Origin: Robertkochia aurantiaca
GTDB taxonomy: Bacteria; Bacteroidota; Bacteroidia; Flavobacteriales; Flavobacteriaceae
Length of the DNA stretch: 64,000 nucleotides
Assembly: GCF_020166495.1 (NCBI RefSeq)
Contig: NZ_JAINZS010000004.1
Coordinates: forward strand, 186,001-250,000
Direction: 5' to 3'
The number at the start of each line of letters is the position of its first letter. Within the stretch, counting starts at the first letter, position 1. Made by a program: the position numbers and the translations under genes. This document shows, piece after piece, positions 17,761-27,800 of this stretch. The notes under the pieces were generated by a model that saw only the letters and a list, made by a program, of their open reading frames with translations, was not told where the DNA came from and did no database searches.

Positions 17761-18758
17761 GCAGTCTGAGTAATTTTCCTGGGTTCGTATTGAGCTGCCA
17801 CCTCGGCAATTTTCCGAATGTGTTCAGGAGTCGTGCCGCAGCATCCTCCCACTATATTCACGATACCTTCTTTCAGGTATGATTCAAGCAGGTCTTGCAT
17901 GGCTTGCGGTGTTTGATCATACTCCCCAAAATGATTGGGCAGTCCGGCGTTAGGATAAGCAGAAACATAGAACCTGCTTTTCTGAGCAAGCCGCTTCACG
18001 TATGGCAGTAACTGATCTGCACCCAAGGCGCAGTTAAACCCTACGCTGAGAAGATCAATATGGGAAATGCTGATAAGAAAAGCTTCTGCTGTCTGACCTG
18101 AGAGTGTTCTTCCGGAAGCATCGGTGATAGTTCCACTCACCATGACGGGCACATCAACCTCCTTTTCTTCTTTCACCTCTTCTATGGCAAAAAGCGCTGC
18201 TTTGGCATTGAGGGTATCGAAAACCGTCTCTACCAAAAGGAGATCAACACCGCCATCGATAAGACCTGTCACCTGTTGCTTATAAGCTGCTTTCAGACGA
18301 TCGAAATCGATGGCCCTGAATCCCGGGTTATTCACGTCTGGCGACATACTGGCCGTTTTATTGGTGGGGCCCATAGCCCCTGCCACGAATCGCGGCCTCT
18401 GCGGATCAGCTTCGGTAAATTTTCGAGCTGCTTCTGCAGCAATGCGTGCAGAAGCGAGATTTATATCATAAACGGCTTCTTCCATTCCATAGTCGGCCAT
18501 ACCCACGGTGGTAGAAGAAAAAGTATTGGTCTCAATAATGTCTGCACCCGCTTCGAGGTATGCCTCGTGAATCTCACCGATCGCCTTGGGCTGCGTTAGC
18601 GAAAGCAGGTCGTTATTGCCTTGCTGCGGAAGGGGTGCATTCCTGAAAAGCCTTCCTCTGAAATCTTCCTCCTTAAATTTATAACGCTGTAACATAGTAC
18701 CCATCGCACCGTCAAGCACCAGGATTCTGCGGTCTAATTCCTCTCTGATATTCTTCAT
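17757..18758 (-). CDS. metH: Methionine synthase, N-terminal polypeptide (homocysteine S-methyltransferase domain)
   Basis: The zinc-dependent homocysteine barrel of MetH as a free protein of 333 residues. [11 protein letters not shown] near the N-terminus is the family signature. Zinc ligands are the Cys in VGFNCALG and the CysCys pair in [13 protein letters not shown] chose the ATG at 18758 because it gives a normal N-terminus and lies outside a hairpin; an in-frame ATG at 18791 would add eleven residues and sits inside that hairpin (18775-18804). Expression is controlled by the SAM-I riboswitch upstream. Confidence 0.93.
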   Translation of the reverse strand: MKNIREELDRRILVLDGAMGTMLQRYKFKEEDFRGRLFRNAPLPQQGNNDLLSLTQPKAIGEIHEAYLEAGADIIETNTFSSTTVGMADYGMEEAVYDINLASARIAAEAARKFTEADPQRPRFVAGAMGPTNKTASMSPDVNNPGFRAIDFDRLKAAYKQQVTGLIDGGVDLLLVETVFDTLNAKAALFAIEEVKEEKEVDVPVMVSGTITDASGRTLSGQTAEAFLISISHIDLLSVGFNCALGADQLLPYVKRLAQKSRFYVSAYPNAGLPNHFGEYDQTPQAMQDLLESYLKEGIVNIVGGCCGTTPEHIRKIAEVAAQYEPRKITQTA

Positions 18759-18774
18759 ATTGTTTACGTTTCTC

Positions 18775-18804
18775 CGGTCGTACTGACGCATGCGAAAGCG
18801 ACCG
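18775..18804 (-). promoter_or_regulatory. Hairpin just before the metH start
   Basis: CGGTCG and CGACCG (6 bp) enclose an inner self-complementary CGCATGCG, giving a hairpin that ends 16 nt before the chosen ATG and masks an alternative ATG (18791). No T-tract follows, so it would act on translation or as part of the riboswitch expression platform, if at all. Confidence 0.45.
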
Positions 18805-18861
18805 TGAATTCTTTACACGATGGTGTTATCAGGCTAGAGGAAAAAGGGAAAAAGAGTAATC

Positions 18862-18958
18862 GTTATCTTTCCTTTTAGGGTAGAATGTAGCACCTTCTCT
18901 GAAGTCAGAGGGTTGCTAAGGTTTCAACGGGTCTAGTCCCTTCACCTTTCTTGATAAC
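18862..18958 (-). ncRNA. SAM-I (S-box) riboswitch upstream of metH-metF
   Basis: The minus-strand RNA has P1 GTTATC/GATAAC, the AAGAAAGGTG kink-turn side, ACCCGTTGAAACCTTAGC AACC, AAGGTGCTAC and ACCC, which are the conserved core of the S-box aptamer in the correct order over 97 nt. It binds SAM and lowers expression of methionine genes. Downstream, TGATAACAC (18811-18840 region) is a 9-bp perfect complement of the P1 5' strand with its flank (GTGTTATCA), longer than P1 itself, and may be the competing off-ligand partner. Confidence 0.96.
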
Positions 18959-18984
18959 ACGTAATAATGTAATGAACTTCGCTG

Positions 18985-19015
18985 CAAATATAAAGACTAT
19001 ATGTTTACCTGCAAA
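18985..19015 (-). promoter_or_regulatory. Promoter of the metH riboswitch transcript
   Basis: TTTG (19015-19012), a 19-bp spacer and TATATTTG (18992-18985) match the Bacteroidota sigma consensus exactly. Transcription would begin about 20-25 nt before the S-box. Confidence 0.8.
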
Positions 19016-19065
19016 TAACCACGGGATTTTCGCCATAGTAAGAAGCTGTCGCTCTTCAAAAGGGA

Positions 19066-20121
19066 TCATACCAGGGTTCTTACCACTTCTTTTTTCGCTT
19101 CTTTCTTACTTCCGTCAAAGCCCTGAATACCACCTACTGTGGTGTATTTCATCACGAAACGCTTATCGGGATACATATGCTTAAATGCGCTCTGGCAGGC
19201 AATAGCCGCTTCATGAAAACCGGAAAGAATAAGTTTCAGTTTACCGGGATAGGTATTGACATCTCCGACTGCATAGATACCGGGTCTGTTGGTAACATAA
19301 TCATAGGCATTATCAACCCTTATCGCATTTTTTTGGATCTCAAGCCCCCAATTGGCGATGGGGCCCAGCTTGGGTGAGAGACCGAAAAGCAATAACAGGT
19401 AATCGGTCTCCAGAGATATATGACCGTATTCCTTTTGAGATACCGTGATACTTTGAAGTTTTTCTGTACCCGCCAAAGCGGTGACTTCTGCAGGGGTGAT
19501 CACTGAAACCTTTCCGCTGCGGGCCAAACCGGCGACCTTATCAACAGAGTCGGCAGCGCCTCTGAATTCATTCCTTCTGTGCACCAGCGTGATCTCAGAT
19601 GCGATTTCCGCCAGCTCTATGGTCCAGTCGAGGGCAGAATCACCTCCACCGGCAACCACCACCTTTTTATCTCTGAATACCTCAGGATCCTTTACCATAT
19701 AGAGCACCCCTTTGCTCTCGAATTCCTCCAGCCTTTCGAGAACCGGCTTTCGGGGCTCAAACGAACCCAATCCTCCCGCTATGATCACCACTCTGGCATG
19801 ATGAGGGGTTCCACTGTCGGTAGTCACGATAAAACTCCCGTCTTCCTGTTCTGAAATGGTCTCTGCTCTTTCACCAAGGGTGAATCCGGGTTCAAAGGGT
19901 GCGATCTGCTTCATCAGGTTTTCGATGAGCTGCCCTGCCCTGACCTCAGGAAAACCCGGAATGTCATAGATCGGTTTTTTAGGGTATAATTCGGTACACT
20001 GGCCTCCGGGTTGAGGCAGAGCATCGATCAAATGGCATCTGAGGTTCAGAAGACCTGCCTCAAAAACGGTAAAAAGACCGGTCGGACCGGCACCGATGAT
20101 TAAAATATCTGTTTGTATCAT
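19066..20121 (-). CDS. Thioredoxin-reductase-like ferredoxin/flavodoxin NADP reductase
   Basis: A 351-residue FAD/NAD(P) oxidoreductase. The N-terminal FAD motif is IGAGPTGLFTVFEAG. PGGQCTELYP replaces the redox CxxC of thioredoxin reductases, and a second dinucleotide motif VVAGGGDSALDW and a C-terminal GDVNTYPGKLKL segment follow. This pattern is that of the TrxR-like ferredoxin-NADP reductases. It lies 5 bp after the siroheme gene and in line with sulfite reductase, so its likely job is to feed electrons from NADPH (via ferredoxin) to sulfite reduction. That role is inferred from context. Confidence 0.85.
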   Translation of the reverse strand: MIQTDILIIGAGPTGLFTVFEAGLLNLRCHLIDALPQPGGQCTELYPKKPIYDIPGFPEVRAGQLIENLMKQIAPFEPGFTLGERAETISEQEDGSFIVTTDSGTPHHARVVIIAGGLGSFEPRKPVLERLEEFESKGVLYMVKDPEVFRDKKVVVAGGGDSALDWTIELAEIASEITLVHRRNEFRGAADSVDKVAGLARSGKVSVITPAEVTALAGTEKLQSITVSQKEYGHISLETDYLLLLFGLSPKLGPIANWGLEIQKNAIRVDNAYDYVTNRPGIYAVGDVNTYPGKLKLILSGFHEAAIACQSAFKHMYPDKRFVMKYTTVGGIQGFDGSKKEAKKEVVRTLV

Positions 20122-20126
20122 AAAAA

Positions 20127-20702
20127 TTATTTAGCTGTTAAAGATTTGGTTATTCGGTTGAGTTCAGCAACACGAAAGGCAAAATCGGCTTTGAGGGTAT
20201 CGCGATATTCATGCAGGTTTCGAATTAGTTCGTCGATGTCATCGGGCAGTATCTGTTCGAAAAACTGCCGGAGCCTTTTGGCCACCGTTGGTGATTGTCC
20301 GTTAGTGGAAATCGCTATTTTAAGATTCCCCCTGGTCACGATACCTCCCATATAGAAATCGCATAAAGGGGGGTTATCGGCCACGTTAACCCATATACCA
20401 AGACGCCGGCAATCGTTGTACACCTTCTTATTTACCTCAGGTTGATCTGTGGTGGCGATCACCAGTTGCTTCTCCTTCAGGTATAATGGGTAATAATGGT
20501 CTCTGATGATCTTAAGATTGAATTTCCTGGCCCACTCAAGGGTCTCATCCCTGAACTCAGGTGCTACAAGGGTGATACGAGCCTGCGGACTGGATCGCAG
20601 TATGAACTGCAGTTTTTCAAGTGCTACGTTTCCCCCGCCAACGATGAGGGTTTCCATCTTGTCTAACTTCAGGAATACAGGGTAAAGCTGATTCTGTTTC
20701 AT
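20127..20702 (-). CDS. Precorrin-2 dehydrogenase / sirohydrochlorin ferrochelatase (Met8-like)
   Basis: Oxidises precorrin-2 with NAD and can insert iron to make siroheme. The 191-residue protein corresponds to the N-terminal part of CysG. An NAD-binding motif IVGGGNVALEK stands near residues 20-30, ATTDQPEVNKKVYNDC follows, and the NGQSPTVAKRLR segment carries the catalytic region. It overlaps the upstream methyltransferase gene by 4 bp. Siroheme is the cofactor of the sulfite reductase two genes upstream, so the genes form one functional unit. Confidence 0.92.
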   Translation of the reverse strand: MKQNQLYPVFLKLDKMETLIVGGGNVALEKLQFILRSSPQARITLVAPEFRDETLEWARKFNLKIIRDHYYPLYLKEKQLVIATTDQPEVNKKVYNDCRRLGIWVNVADNPPLCDFYMGGIVTRGNLKIAISTNGQSPTVAKRLRQFFEQILPDDIDELIRNLHEYRDTLKADFAFRVAELNRITKSLTAK

Positions 20703-21487
20703 CGCATATGAGTTTGTAGTTGTTGGTTTCTTATTTTTTCTTTCAGTGCTGTTATTTCGTGCCTGTGATTGACAACGTCTCCGATAACAATGACCGCCGG
20801 ATTGGCTATTTTCTCTTCCCTGACCATTTCAGGCATATATCTTACAGGCCCTGTAACTATACGTTCATCGGGCATGGTCCCGTTCTGAATGACCGCCATC
20901 GGGGTGCCTCCCCTTCCGCAGGCACAGAAAAGCTCACAGATATCATTCAGCCTGCTCATCCCCATCAGAATAACAACGGTGGCTGTGGAACGGGCAGCCA
21001 GTTGAATATCGGCAGAGAGTTCATGGTCCCGGGTTGTGCCTGTAATGACCCAAAAGCTCTCAGATACCTTTCGCTGCGTCATCGGAATGGATTGTAAGGC
21101 CGGGACGGAGAGAGCAGATGACAAGCCGGGTATCACTGTCACCGGTATCCCCCTTTCCTTCACATAGGTCATTTCTTCAGCTCCCCGACCGAAAACAAAA
21201 GGATCTCCACCCTTAAGCCTCACCACATGCCCGTGAGACTCAGCACGGCTTACCATCAATTCATTGATCTGATCCTGCTGATAGGCATAACAACCCTTGC
21301 GCTTACCCACGAAAATCAGTTCTGCTCCGCGGGGAACAAACCTCAGCAATTGCTTGTCTATCAAAGCATCATAAAGCACCACATCTGCAGTACCCAATGC
21401 CTTTAGCCCTTTGAGCGTTATCAGCTCAGGGTCTCCCGGTCCAGCCCCCAGCAGGGTTACCTTTGGTTGGTTGTTTAAAGCTTTCAT
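20699..21487 (-). CDS. cobA: Uroporphyrinogen-III C-methyltransferase
   Basis: A 262-residue SAM-dependent enzyme that makes precorrin-2 for siroheme. Motifs seen are VTLLGAGPGDPELITLKG at the N-terminus (SAM and substrate binding), VRLKGGDPFVFGRGAEE, and VIPGLSSALSVPA, all standard for SUMT. It overlaps sulfite reductase upstream and the Met8-like gene downstream by 4 bp each. It consumes two SAM per siroheme, tying the operon to methionine supply. Confidence 0.95.
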   Translation of the reverse strand: MKALNNQPKVTLLGAGPGDPELITLKGLKALGTADVVLYDALIDKQLLRFVPRGAELIFVGKRKGCYAYQQDQINELMVSRAESHGHVVRLKGGDPFVFGRGAEEMTYVKERGIPVTVIPGLSSALSVPALQSIPMTQRKVSESFWVITGTTRDHELSADIQLAARSTATVVILMGMSRLNDICELFCACGRGGTPMAVIQNGTMPDERIVTGPVRYMPEMVREEKIANPAVIVIGDVVNHRHEITALKEKIRNQQLQTHMR

Positions 21488-23580
21488 CGGGCTACCTGAT
21501 TTTTTCGAAAGGAATCTGCCCGGATATAGAAATCAAGAGCCGATTCGAAATAAGACCGGGCAAAGGCCTGATCAGGTTCATTTTCTCTTATGCGATAGAC
21601 GGTATCTTTAAACGATTCAGGGAATTCACTTTTATACTCAACAACAAAGTTTTGTTCAAAACCGTCGATGATCCCTGCATGAGTGTTGGTCTTTTCGCCG
21701 GCACCGGTCAGAAGTGCCTTGGCACTATTTACCAGGGCACTATATGAATAATATACTGCATCGGCCCAGCGGGTCTGTTCCAGCGCAGTTCTTGCATTGT
21801 CAAGCTTTTCTTCACTTTCGAAGAGCAGGGTTGCAACCAGGTCAATAACCACTCCTGCACATTCCCCTATACCTACCTCTTTGATGTAGTTTTCCCGGTG
21901 CCCCCAGTCGATCAGTTCATCAGGGCTCAGGTTCGTGATATCTGAAAGAGGTTTTAGCAATTGGTAGAAATATGACTGAGTACGGGTATCGTAATACTCA
22001 AGGAAATCTTCAAAGCCCTCTCCATGGGCTTTATAGTCATCTAAAAGCAACTTTAAGGCCTGCGGTCCTCGCTTTGAAGGTATCTTAATCACCTTATCGG
22101 CAAATCTTCCGCTACCCTTTCCTGTAACCCCTCCACCCAAAAGAATCTGCAATGCGGGAGCCACCTCTCCGGAAGGGGTTTTCACCGACATTCCCTGAAA
22201 CCCGATATGCGCCATATTGTGTTGTCCGCAGGCATTCATGCAGCCACTGATCTTAATGGTGAGGGATGTATCGGCCCTGAATTCGGGATATTCTTCATTC
22301 AGAACCCGCTCGAGCTCTGCTGCGATCCCGGTACTGTTCGCTATACCCAGGTTACAGGTATCGGTACCCGGACAAGCGGTTATATCATTGATGCGGTTGT
22401 AACCCACTTCTGCAAAACCCGCTTCAGACAATGCATGATAAAGAGCATACAAGCTGCGTGCAGGGATATGGCGAATGAGTATATCCTGCCTGAGGGTTAG
22501 GCGTAACTCTGCATCAGGAAAATAGTTCAATATTTCAGCCAGTTTACGTGCCTGGTCAGAACTGAAGTTCCCAAGCCGTACTTTGACTCCGACCGCATAA
22601 TAGCCCGGCTGTTTCTGCGAAAGAACATTATACGCGAACCACTGATCATAAACGGTGTCTCCCTTATGCGAATCAACGAGATCTTCCGCGCCTTCCGATT
22701 CTGGCAATGCTACTGCAAACGGTTCAGGGTCGATCTCATAACGCTTTTGCGACAGGGCCTTTTGCTCTTTATCTACAAGGGCAAGGAAGGCTTCGGTACC
22801 GATGTCCCTAAGCAGGAATTTCAGGCGGGCTTTCAGGCGTTTTGCACGCTCGCCATGGCGATCGAATATTCTCAGTACCGCTTCTGTAATGGGTATCAGC
22901 TCTTCTGCCGGAAGAAATTCATGTATCACATCGGCTTCCCGAGGCTGGGATCCGAGTCCGCCGCCCAACAAAACACGAAAACCTCTTCGCCCCCCGGTCA
23001 GTCTTGGGATGAATCCGAGATCATGAATGAAGGTCAGGGCCGTATCTCTGTCTGAAGATGAGAAAGCGATCTTGAACTTTCTGCCCATTTCCTGACAAAC
23101 GGGGTTTCTGAGAAAAAACCTGAATACAGCATCGGCATAGGGAGAAACGTCAAACACTTCCTCCGGATCGATACCTGCTTCCGGGCTGGCTGTCACATTC
23201 CGTACGGTGTTACCGCATGCCTCGCGAAGGGTTACATCATCCCTTTCCAACTCGGCCCATAATTCCGGAGTACGATCGAGTTCCACATGGTGAATCTGAA
23301 TATCCTGGCGGGTGGTAATATGCAAACGGCCGTTTGAATACCGGTCGGAAACATCGGCTATTCGTCGCAGCTGATTAAGGGTTAATCTGCCGAAAGGTAT
23401 TTTGATACGTATCATCTGTACCCCGGGTTGTCTTTGCCCATATACCCCTCTGGCCAGCCTGAGGCTCCTGAACCTTTCTTCGTCTATGGAACCCTCCTTG
23501 AAGAGACGAATCTTACGTTCGAGCTCAATGATATCTCTTTCCACCACCGGGTTTTCGAGCTCTGTTCTGAAACTTTTCAT
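21484..23580 (-). CDS. Siroheme sulfite reductase with C-terminal HEPN-like domain
   Basis: Reduces sulfite to sulfide, in a 698-residue protein. Residues 1-560 form two nitrite/sulfite reductase repeats. The 4Fe-4S/siroheme cysteines are in TACPGTDTC (about 402-408) and SGCMNACG (about 445-449). Residues 586-698 are not part of the reductase. They form a helical segment with WADAVYYSYSALVNSAKALL and KTNTHAGIIDGF, which resembles HEPN domains, but the R-x4-6-H RNase motif is not seen. I take sulfite over nitrite as substrate because of the neighbours. A terminator stands directly upstream, so expression may depend on read-through or a local promoter. Confidence 0.9.
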   Translation of the reverse strand: MKSFRTELENPVVERDIIELERKIRLFKEGSIDEERFRSLRLARGVYGQRQPGVQMIRIKIPFGRLTLNQLRRIADVSDRYSNGRLHITTRQDIQIHHVELDRTPELWAELERDDVTLREACGNTVRNVTASPEAGIDPEEVFDVSPYADAVFRFFLRNPVCQEMGRKFKIAFSSSDRDTALTFIHDLGFIPRLTGGRRGFRVLLGGGLGSQPREADVIHEFLPAEELIPITEAVLRIFDRHGERAKRLKARLKFLLRDIGTEAFLALVDKEQKALSQKRYEIDPEPFAVALPESEGAEDLVDSHKGDTVYDQWFAYNVLSQKQPGYYAVGVKVRLGNFSSDQARKLAEILNYFPDAELRLTLRQDILIRHIPARSLYALYHALSEAGFAEVGYNRINDITACPGTDTCNLGIANSTGIAAELERVLNEEYPEFRADTSLTIKISGCMNACGQHNMAHIGFQGMSVKTPSGEVAPALQILLGGGVTGKGSGRFADKVIKIPSKRGPQALKLLLDDYKAHGEGFEDFLEYYDTRTQSYFYQLLKPLSDITNLSPDELIDWGHRENYIKEVGIGECAGVVIDLVATLLFESEEKLDNARTALEQTRWADAVYYSYSALVNSAKALLTGAGEKTNTHAGIIDGFEQNFVVEYKSEFPESFKDTVYRIRENEPDQAFARSYFESALDFYIRADSFRKNQVAR

Positions 23581-23620
23581 AATTATCTACTTAATCTATA
23601 GGTTTATTGATTTTTAGGTT

Positions 23621-23646
23621 TTAAAAAAAGGTGCCGCAGCACCTTT
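23621..23646 (-). terminator. Terminator between metZ and sulfite reductase
   Basis: AAAGGTGC-TGCG-GCACCTTT on the minus strand, an 8-bp stem with 4-nt loop, runs into a T-rich tail (seven T including the stem end). It divides the SAM-regulated metX/thrA-metZ transcript from the sulfite reductase-siroheme genes. Confidence 0.88.
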
Positions 23647-23656
23647 CGGTTGGTAT

Positions 23657-24829
23657 TTAAACTGTTTCCAGCGCTTGTTTCAAGTCTGCGATAATATCTT
23701 CTGCCGCCTCAAGTCCGACTGATACACGAACCAGTCCGTCAGTGATACCGACCTCCAGCCGGTCTTCTTCAGACAACTTGCTGTGAGTGGTCGAGGCGGG
23801 ATGAGTAACTATGGTTCGGGTATCGCCCAGATTTGCAGAGAGGGAGCACATTTGAATGGCATTAAGAAATCTCCGACCGGCCTCAATACCTCCTTCGATC
23901 TCAAAAGCCACGACACTACCTCCCTTTTTCATCTGTTTCCTGGCGATCTCATAGCCGGGATGTGACTTCAGAAAGGGATATTTCACCTGTCTTACCCGCG
24001 GGTGTTCTTCCAGAAACCGGGCAGCTTCGAGGGCATTATCACAATGGCGATCGACTCGTACGGCCAGGGTTTCCAGACTCTTTGAAAGCACCCAGGCGTT
24101 GAAAGGAGAAAGGGCCGGGCCGGTATTTCTTGCAAACAGGTAGATCTCCCTGATCAGGTCTTCGCGGCCTACCGTCACACCGCCCAGCACCCTGCCCTGC
24201 CCGTCAATCAGTTTGGTGGCAGAGTGAATGACCAGGTCTGCTCCGAACTTAATCGGTTGTTGCAGATAAGGTGTGGCAAAGCAATTATCGACTATAAATA
24301 TCAGATCATGTTTTTTAGCCAGTGCCGACAAGGCTTCCAGGTCGAGAAGATCCACTCCCGGATTGGTCGGCGTTTCCACATAGAGGCAACGGGTTTCGGG
24401 TCTGATCAGGCTTTCAACCTTATCGGCCTCTTCCACCTTGAAATAGCTGGTTTCGATATTCCACTTCGGAAGAAACTTTGTAAACAGCGAATGGGTGGAA
24501 CCGAATACCGAACGACAGGATACTATATGATCCCCGCTGTTTAAAAGGGCTGCAAAGGTCGAAAATACCGCACCCATCCCGGTAGCAAAGGCATATCCGG
24601 ATTCAGCTCCCTCCATCTGGCAGATCTTCTGAACGAATTCAGATGTATTGGGATTGGTGAACCGGCTGTAAAGGTTGCGTTCCTTTTCCTCGGCAAAAGA
24701 AGCTCTCATATCTTCGGCATCTTCAAACACAAAACTTGATGTAAGGTATAAGGGAACAGAATGCTCCAGGTTTTCAGACCTGTCGATCTGAGTTCGAATA
24801 GCCAGGGTTTCAAAATTATCGTAGCTCAT
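23657..24829 (-). CDS. metZ: O-acyl-homoserine sulfhydrylase (Cys/Met metabolism PLP enzyme)
   Basis: A 390-residue gamma-family PLP enzyme that replaces the acyl group of O-acylhomoserine by sulfide to give homocysteine. The PLP lysine is in SATKLIDGQGRVLGG, and LYSRFTNPNTSEF and ETPTNPG are family signatures. DGQGRVLGG is typical of the MetZ group, often called O-succinylhomoserine sulfhydrylase. The fused MetX-like domain next door suggests O-acetylhomoserine may be the real donor. It starts 17 bp after the stop of the fusion gene and ends at a terminator. Confidence 0.9.
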   Translation of the reverse strand: MSYDNFETLAIRTQIDRSENLEHSVPLYLTSSFVFEDAEDMRASFAEEKERNLYSRFTNPNTSEFVQKICQMEGAESGYAFATGMGAVFSTFAALLNSGDHIVSCRSVFGSTHSLFTKFLPKWNIETSYFKVEEADKVESLIRPETRCLYVETPTNPGVDLLDLEALSALAKKHDLIFIVDNCFATPYLQQPIKFGADLVIHSATKLIDGQGRVLGGVTVGREDLIREIYLFARNTGPALSPFNAWVLSKSLETLAVRVDRHCDNALEAARFLEEHPRVRQVKYPFLKSHPGYEIARKQMKKGGSVVAFEIEGGIEAGRRFLNAIQMCSLSANLGDTRTIVTHPASTTHSKLSEEDRLEVGITDGLVRVSVGLEAAEDIIADLKQALETV

Positions 24830-24846
24830 ATAAGGTATCTTTTCTG

Positions 24847-27800
24847 TTAATTCTTTTCAGTGAGTTTGAGGATATCGCCAAACACCCCGCGGGCGGTTAC
24901 TTCTGCCCCTGCACCTGCTCCTTTAATAACTATGGGATGCTCTCCGTAAGATTCGGTATAGATCTCGAAAATCGAATCTGCACCTGTTACCCCTCCGAGA
25001 GAGCTTTGTGAAGGTACGCTTACCAGTTTCACTTCGAGTATTCCCTTTTCCTGCTGTAAATCTCCGTGAAGATCTCCCACGTATCTAAGCACGTGACCCG
25101 GCTCCTGCCCGGCGCGAAGCTCCTCATAGGTTTTATTAAAAACCTGCAGGTTTTCAAGAAAGTGCTCTTTTGCCCAATCACGGGCTTCTTCAGGCACCAG
25201 GTTTTGTATGTTCACATCTCCCATCTCGTTGCTCAGATCCAGTTCTCTGGCCAGAATAAGCAATTTCCTGGCTACATCAGCCCCGGAAAGATCTTCCCTT
25301 GGGTCTGGTTCAGTGTACCCCTTATCGATCGCTTCGGAGAGTACCGAGCTAAAGTCTTCATCGCCATTTGAAAAACGGTTAAAAAGAAAACTCAGGCTGC
25401 CCGAGAAGACCCCCCTGATACGGGTAATATTTTCCCCGGAAAGATGCAGCAGTCTTATAGTATCGATCAGAGGGAGGCCGGCACCCACATTGGTTTCATA
25501 GAGGTATCGCTTTTTGTTTTCCTCGAGGGTACTGCGCAGTGATTTATAAGCATCAAAGCCTATGGTATTGGCGATCTTATTGGATGACACAAGATCGAAA
25601 CCTGCTTTAATCAGCGTCTCGTAGGAGGTCACAAACTCTCTGCTGGCTGTATTATCAACTGCGATCAGGTTACCGAGATGGTTTTGCCTGGCAAAATCGA
25701 TGATCGACTCAACCGAGCTTTCCTGCTCGCTTCGGGAAACAGCATCCCGCCAGTTCTCATCTACTCCGTTCGCCTGCAGCAGCACCTTTTTTGAATTGGC
25801 TACCGCAAAAATATTAAGCCTGATGCGCTTGCGATTTTCAATATTATCTGCCGATCTCAGGATCTGATCTATCAGGGCTCCACCCACGGTGCCGTGACCG
25901 AAAACTGCAATGTTGATCGATTTTGAAACCCCGAAAATTTCACCATGAATCACGTTCAGTGCCTTGTGAAGATCAGCCTTATGAACGACCAGGCTGACAT
26001 TTTTACCTGTAACGGTATTATTGAACAGAACCGGCACTACTTTATTCCTGATCAGGGTAGTGTAAGGCTCATGAAAGTCGCTGAGGTCCTGACCGATGAT
26101 CGAGATCACCGAAACCTCATCGGTTACGGCAATGCGGTTGACATCACGGGCATAAAAGTCATTTTCGAACTCTCTTTCCAGTGCCACTACCGCATCGGTG
26201 GCTCTTGCTGCACTGACAACCAGACCGATACCCCGCTCAGAAGAACCCTGTGAGATGATACTCACGCTGATATCTTCTCTGCCCAGGGCTTTAAAAATAC
26301 GGGCATCTATACCTGCTTTCCCTAAAAGCCCCCGCCCCTCCAGGTTGATAAGGGCCACATCTTCGAGTACAGACAGGGATTTAATACCCTTCTTATCAGA
26401 TCCGGCGCTGATCAGCGTACCTTCATTATCGGGATTGAAGGTATTGAGAATTCGCAGGGGGATATTTTTTTCCAGGAGTGGAATAATGGTCTTGGCATGC
26501 AGAATGGTAGCCCCGAAATTAGCCAGCTCATTGGCTTCATTGAAGGAAAGCTCCCTGATACGTTTGGCCGCCGGCACCAATTCCGGATTGGCGGTAAAGA
26601 TTCCGTCAACATGCGTATAGTTCTGTAATTCTCCGGCATCGAGATAATTGGCCAGCAATGCGGCAGTATAGTTGCTTCCGTTACGACCCAGGGTGGTGGT
26701 TTCATTCTTTTCATTCGAACCGATAAAGCCGGTCAGAACATTTACGGTAGTACCGTTATAGGTTCGGAAATGTCTGAGTATATTCTCTTTTGATAATTTA
26801 TCGATAGGCTGGGCATCACCGAACTTTTCACTGGTCTTGATCAATTTTCTGGTGTCTGTAAAATGAGCATTCACCCCACTATTCTGCAGCAGTTTACTCA
26901 CGATAAGCCCTGAAAGCACCTCTCCCTGAGCCAACACTTCATCTTTTACCTTATCGCTGTAGTCGCCCAGCAATAACACCCCTTCGAAGAGCTCTTGCAG
27001 TTTATGGAACACCTCGCTGAGATCAGCATCGGGACATACGAGTTGCTGGTAGCTTTTGAAATTGCCAAAAAGCTCTTCGTATGGCTGCTTTGAAGCAGCA
27101 CGGTTCAGGATCTCCAGCAGTTCATCGGTAGCTGTATTCCTGGCTGAGACCACCACCGCCAGGCGTTCCCCAGAGTTGACCTTATCGCGTATAATTTTTA
27201 TGGCATTCTCTATTCCCGGTCCGTTAGCGAGGGAACGCCCTCCGAATTTCAGTACGATCATTTTGCGTTTTTTAGATTCAGGTGAAAAAATTTCTTCTAT
27301 GAGTTTGGTTAGTTGTTCTGTTTCTATCAGGAAGGCATCATGCCCGTGAACCGAAACGATCTCGCCGTATCCTACCTTATCACTTGAACGGGCGAGTTGC
27401 TTATAGGTTTCACGATTTTCTTCAGCCGTAAAGAAAAGGTCTGAATTCACCCCAATGATGTGAATATGGGCCCTGATGTTCTCCAACACCTGGAAAGCCT
27501 GATCGGTACCCCGGGTAATATCGATGGTCTTCAGCAACTGGTTCATCAGCCTGTAGGCCGAAACCTGGAAGCGTTCCTGTAATTTCTTCCCGTGATGCAG
27601 CAACCAGCTCTCCACGTTAAAGACCTGCAATTCTTCGTTGGTAGAACGGTGAAAACGCTCCTTGAAAGATTCCGGGGTCCGGTAACATAGCATGGCATGC
27701 ATGCGGGCATCATGCACCGGATCATTTGAATTGTTGAGAATTCGCTCCTGGATCTGACAGTTAGCGATCAGCCAGTCGGTCGATTTCCAGTCGGTAGCTA

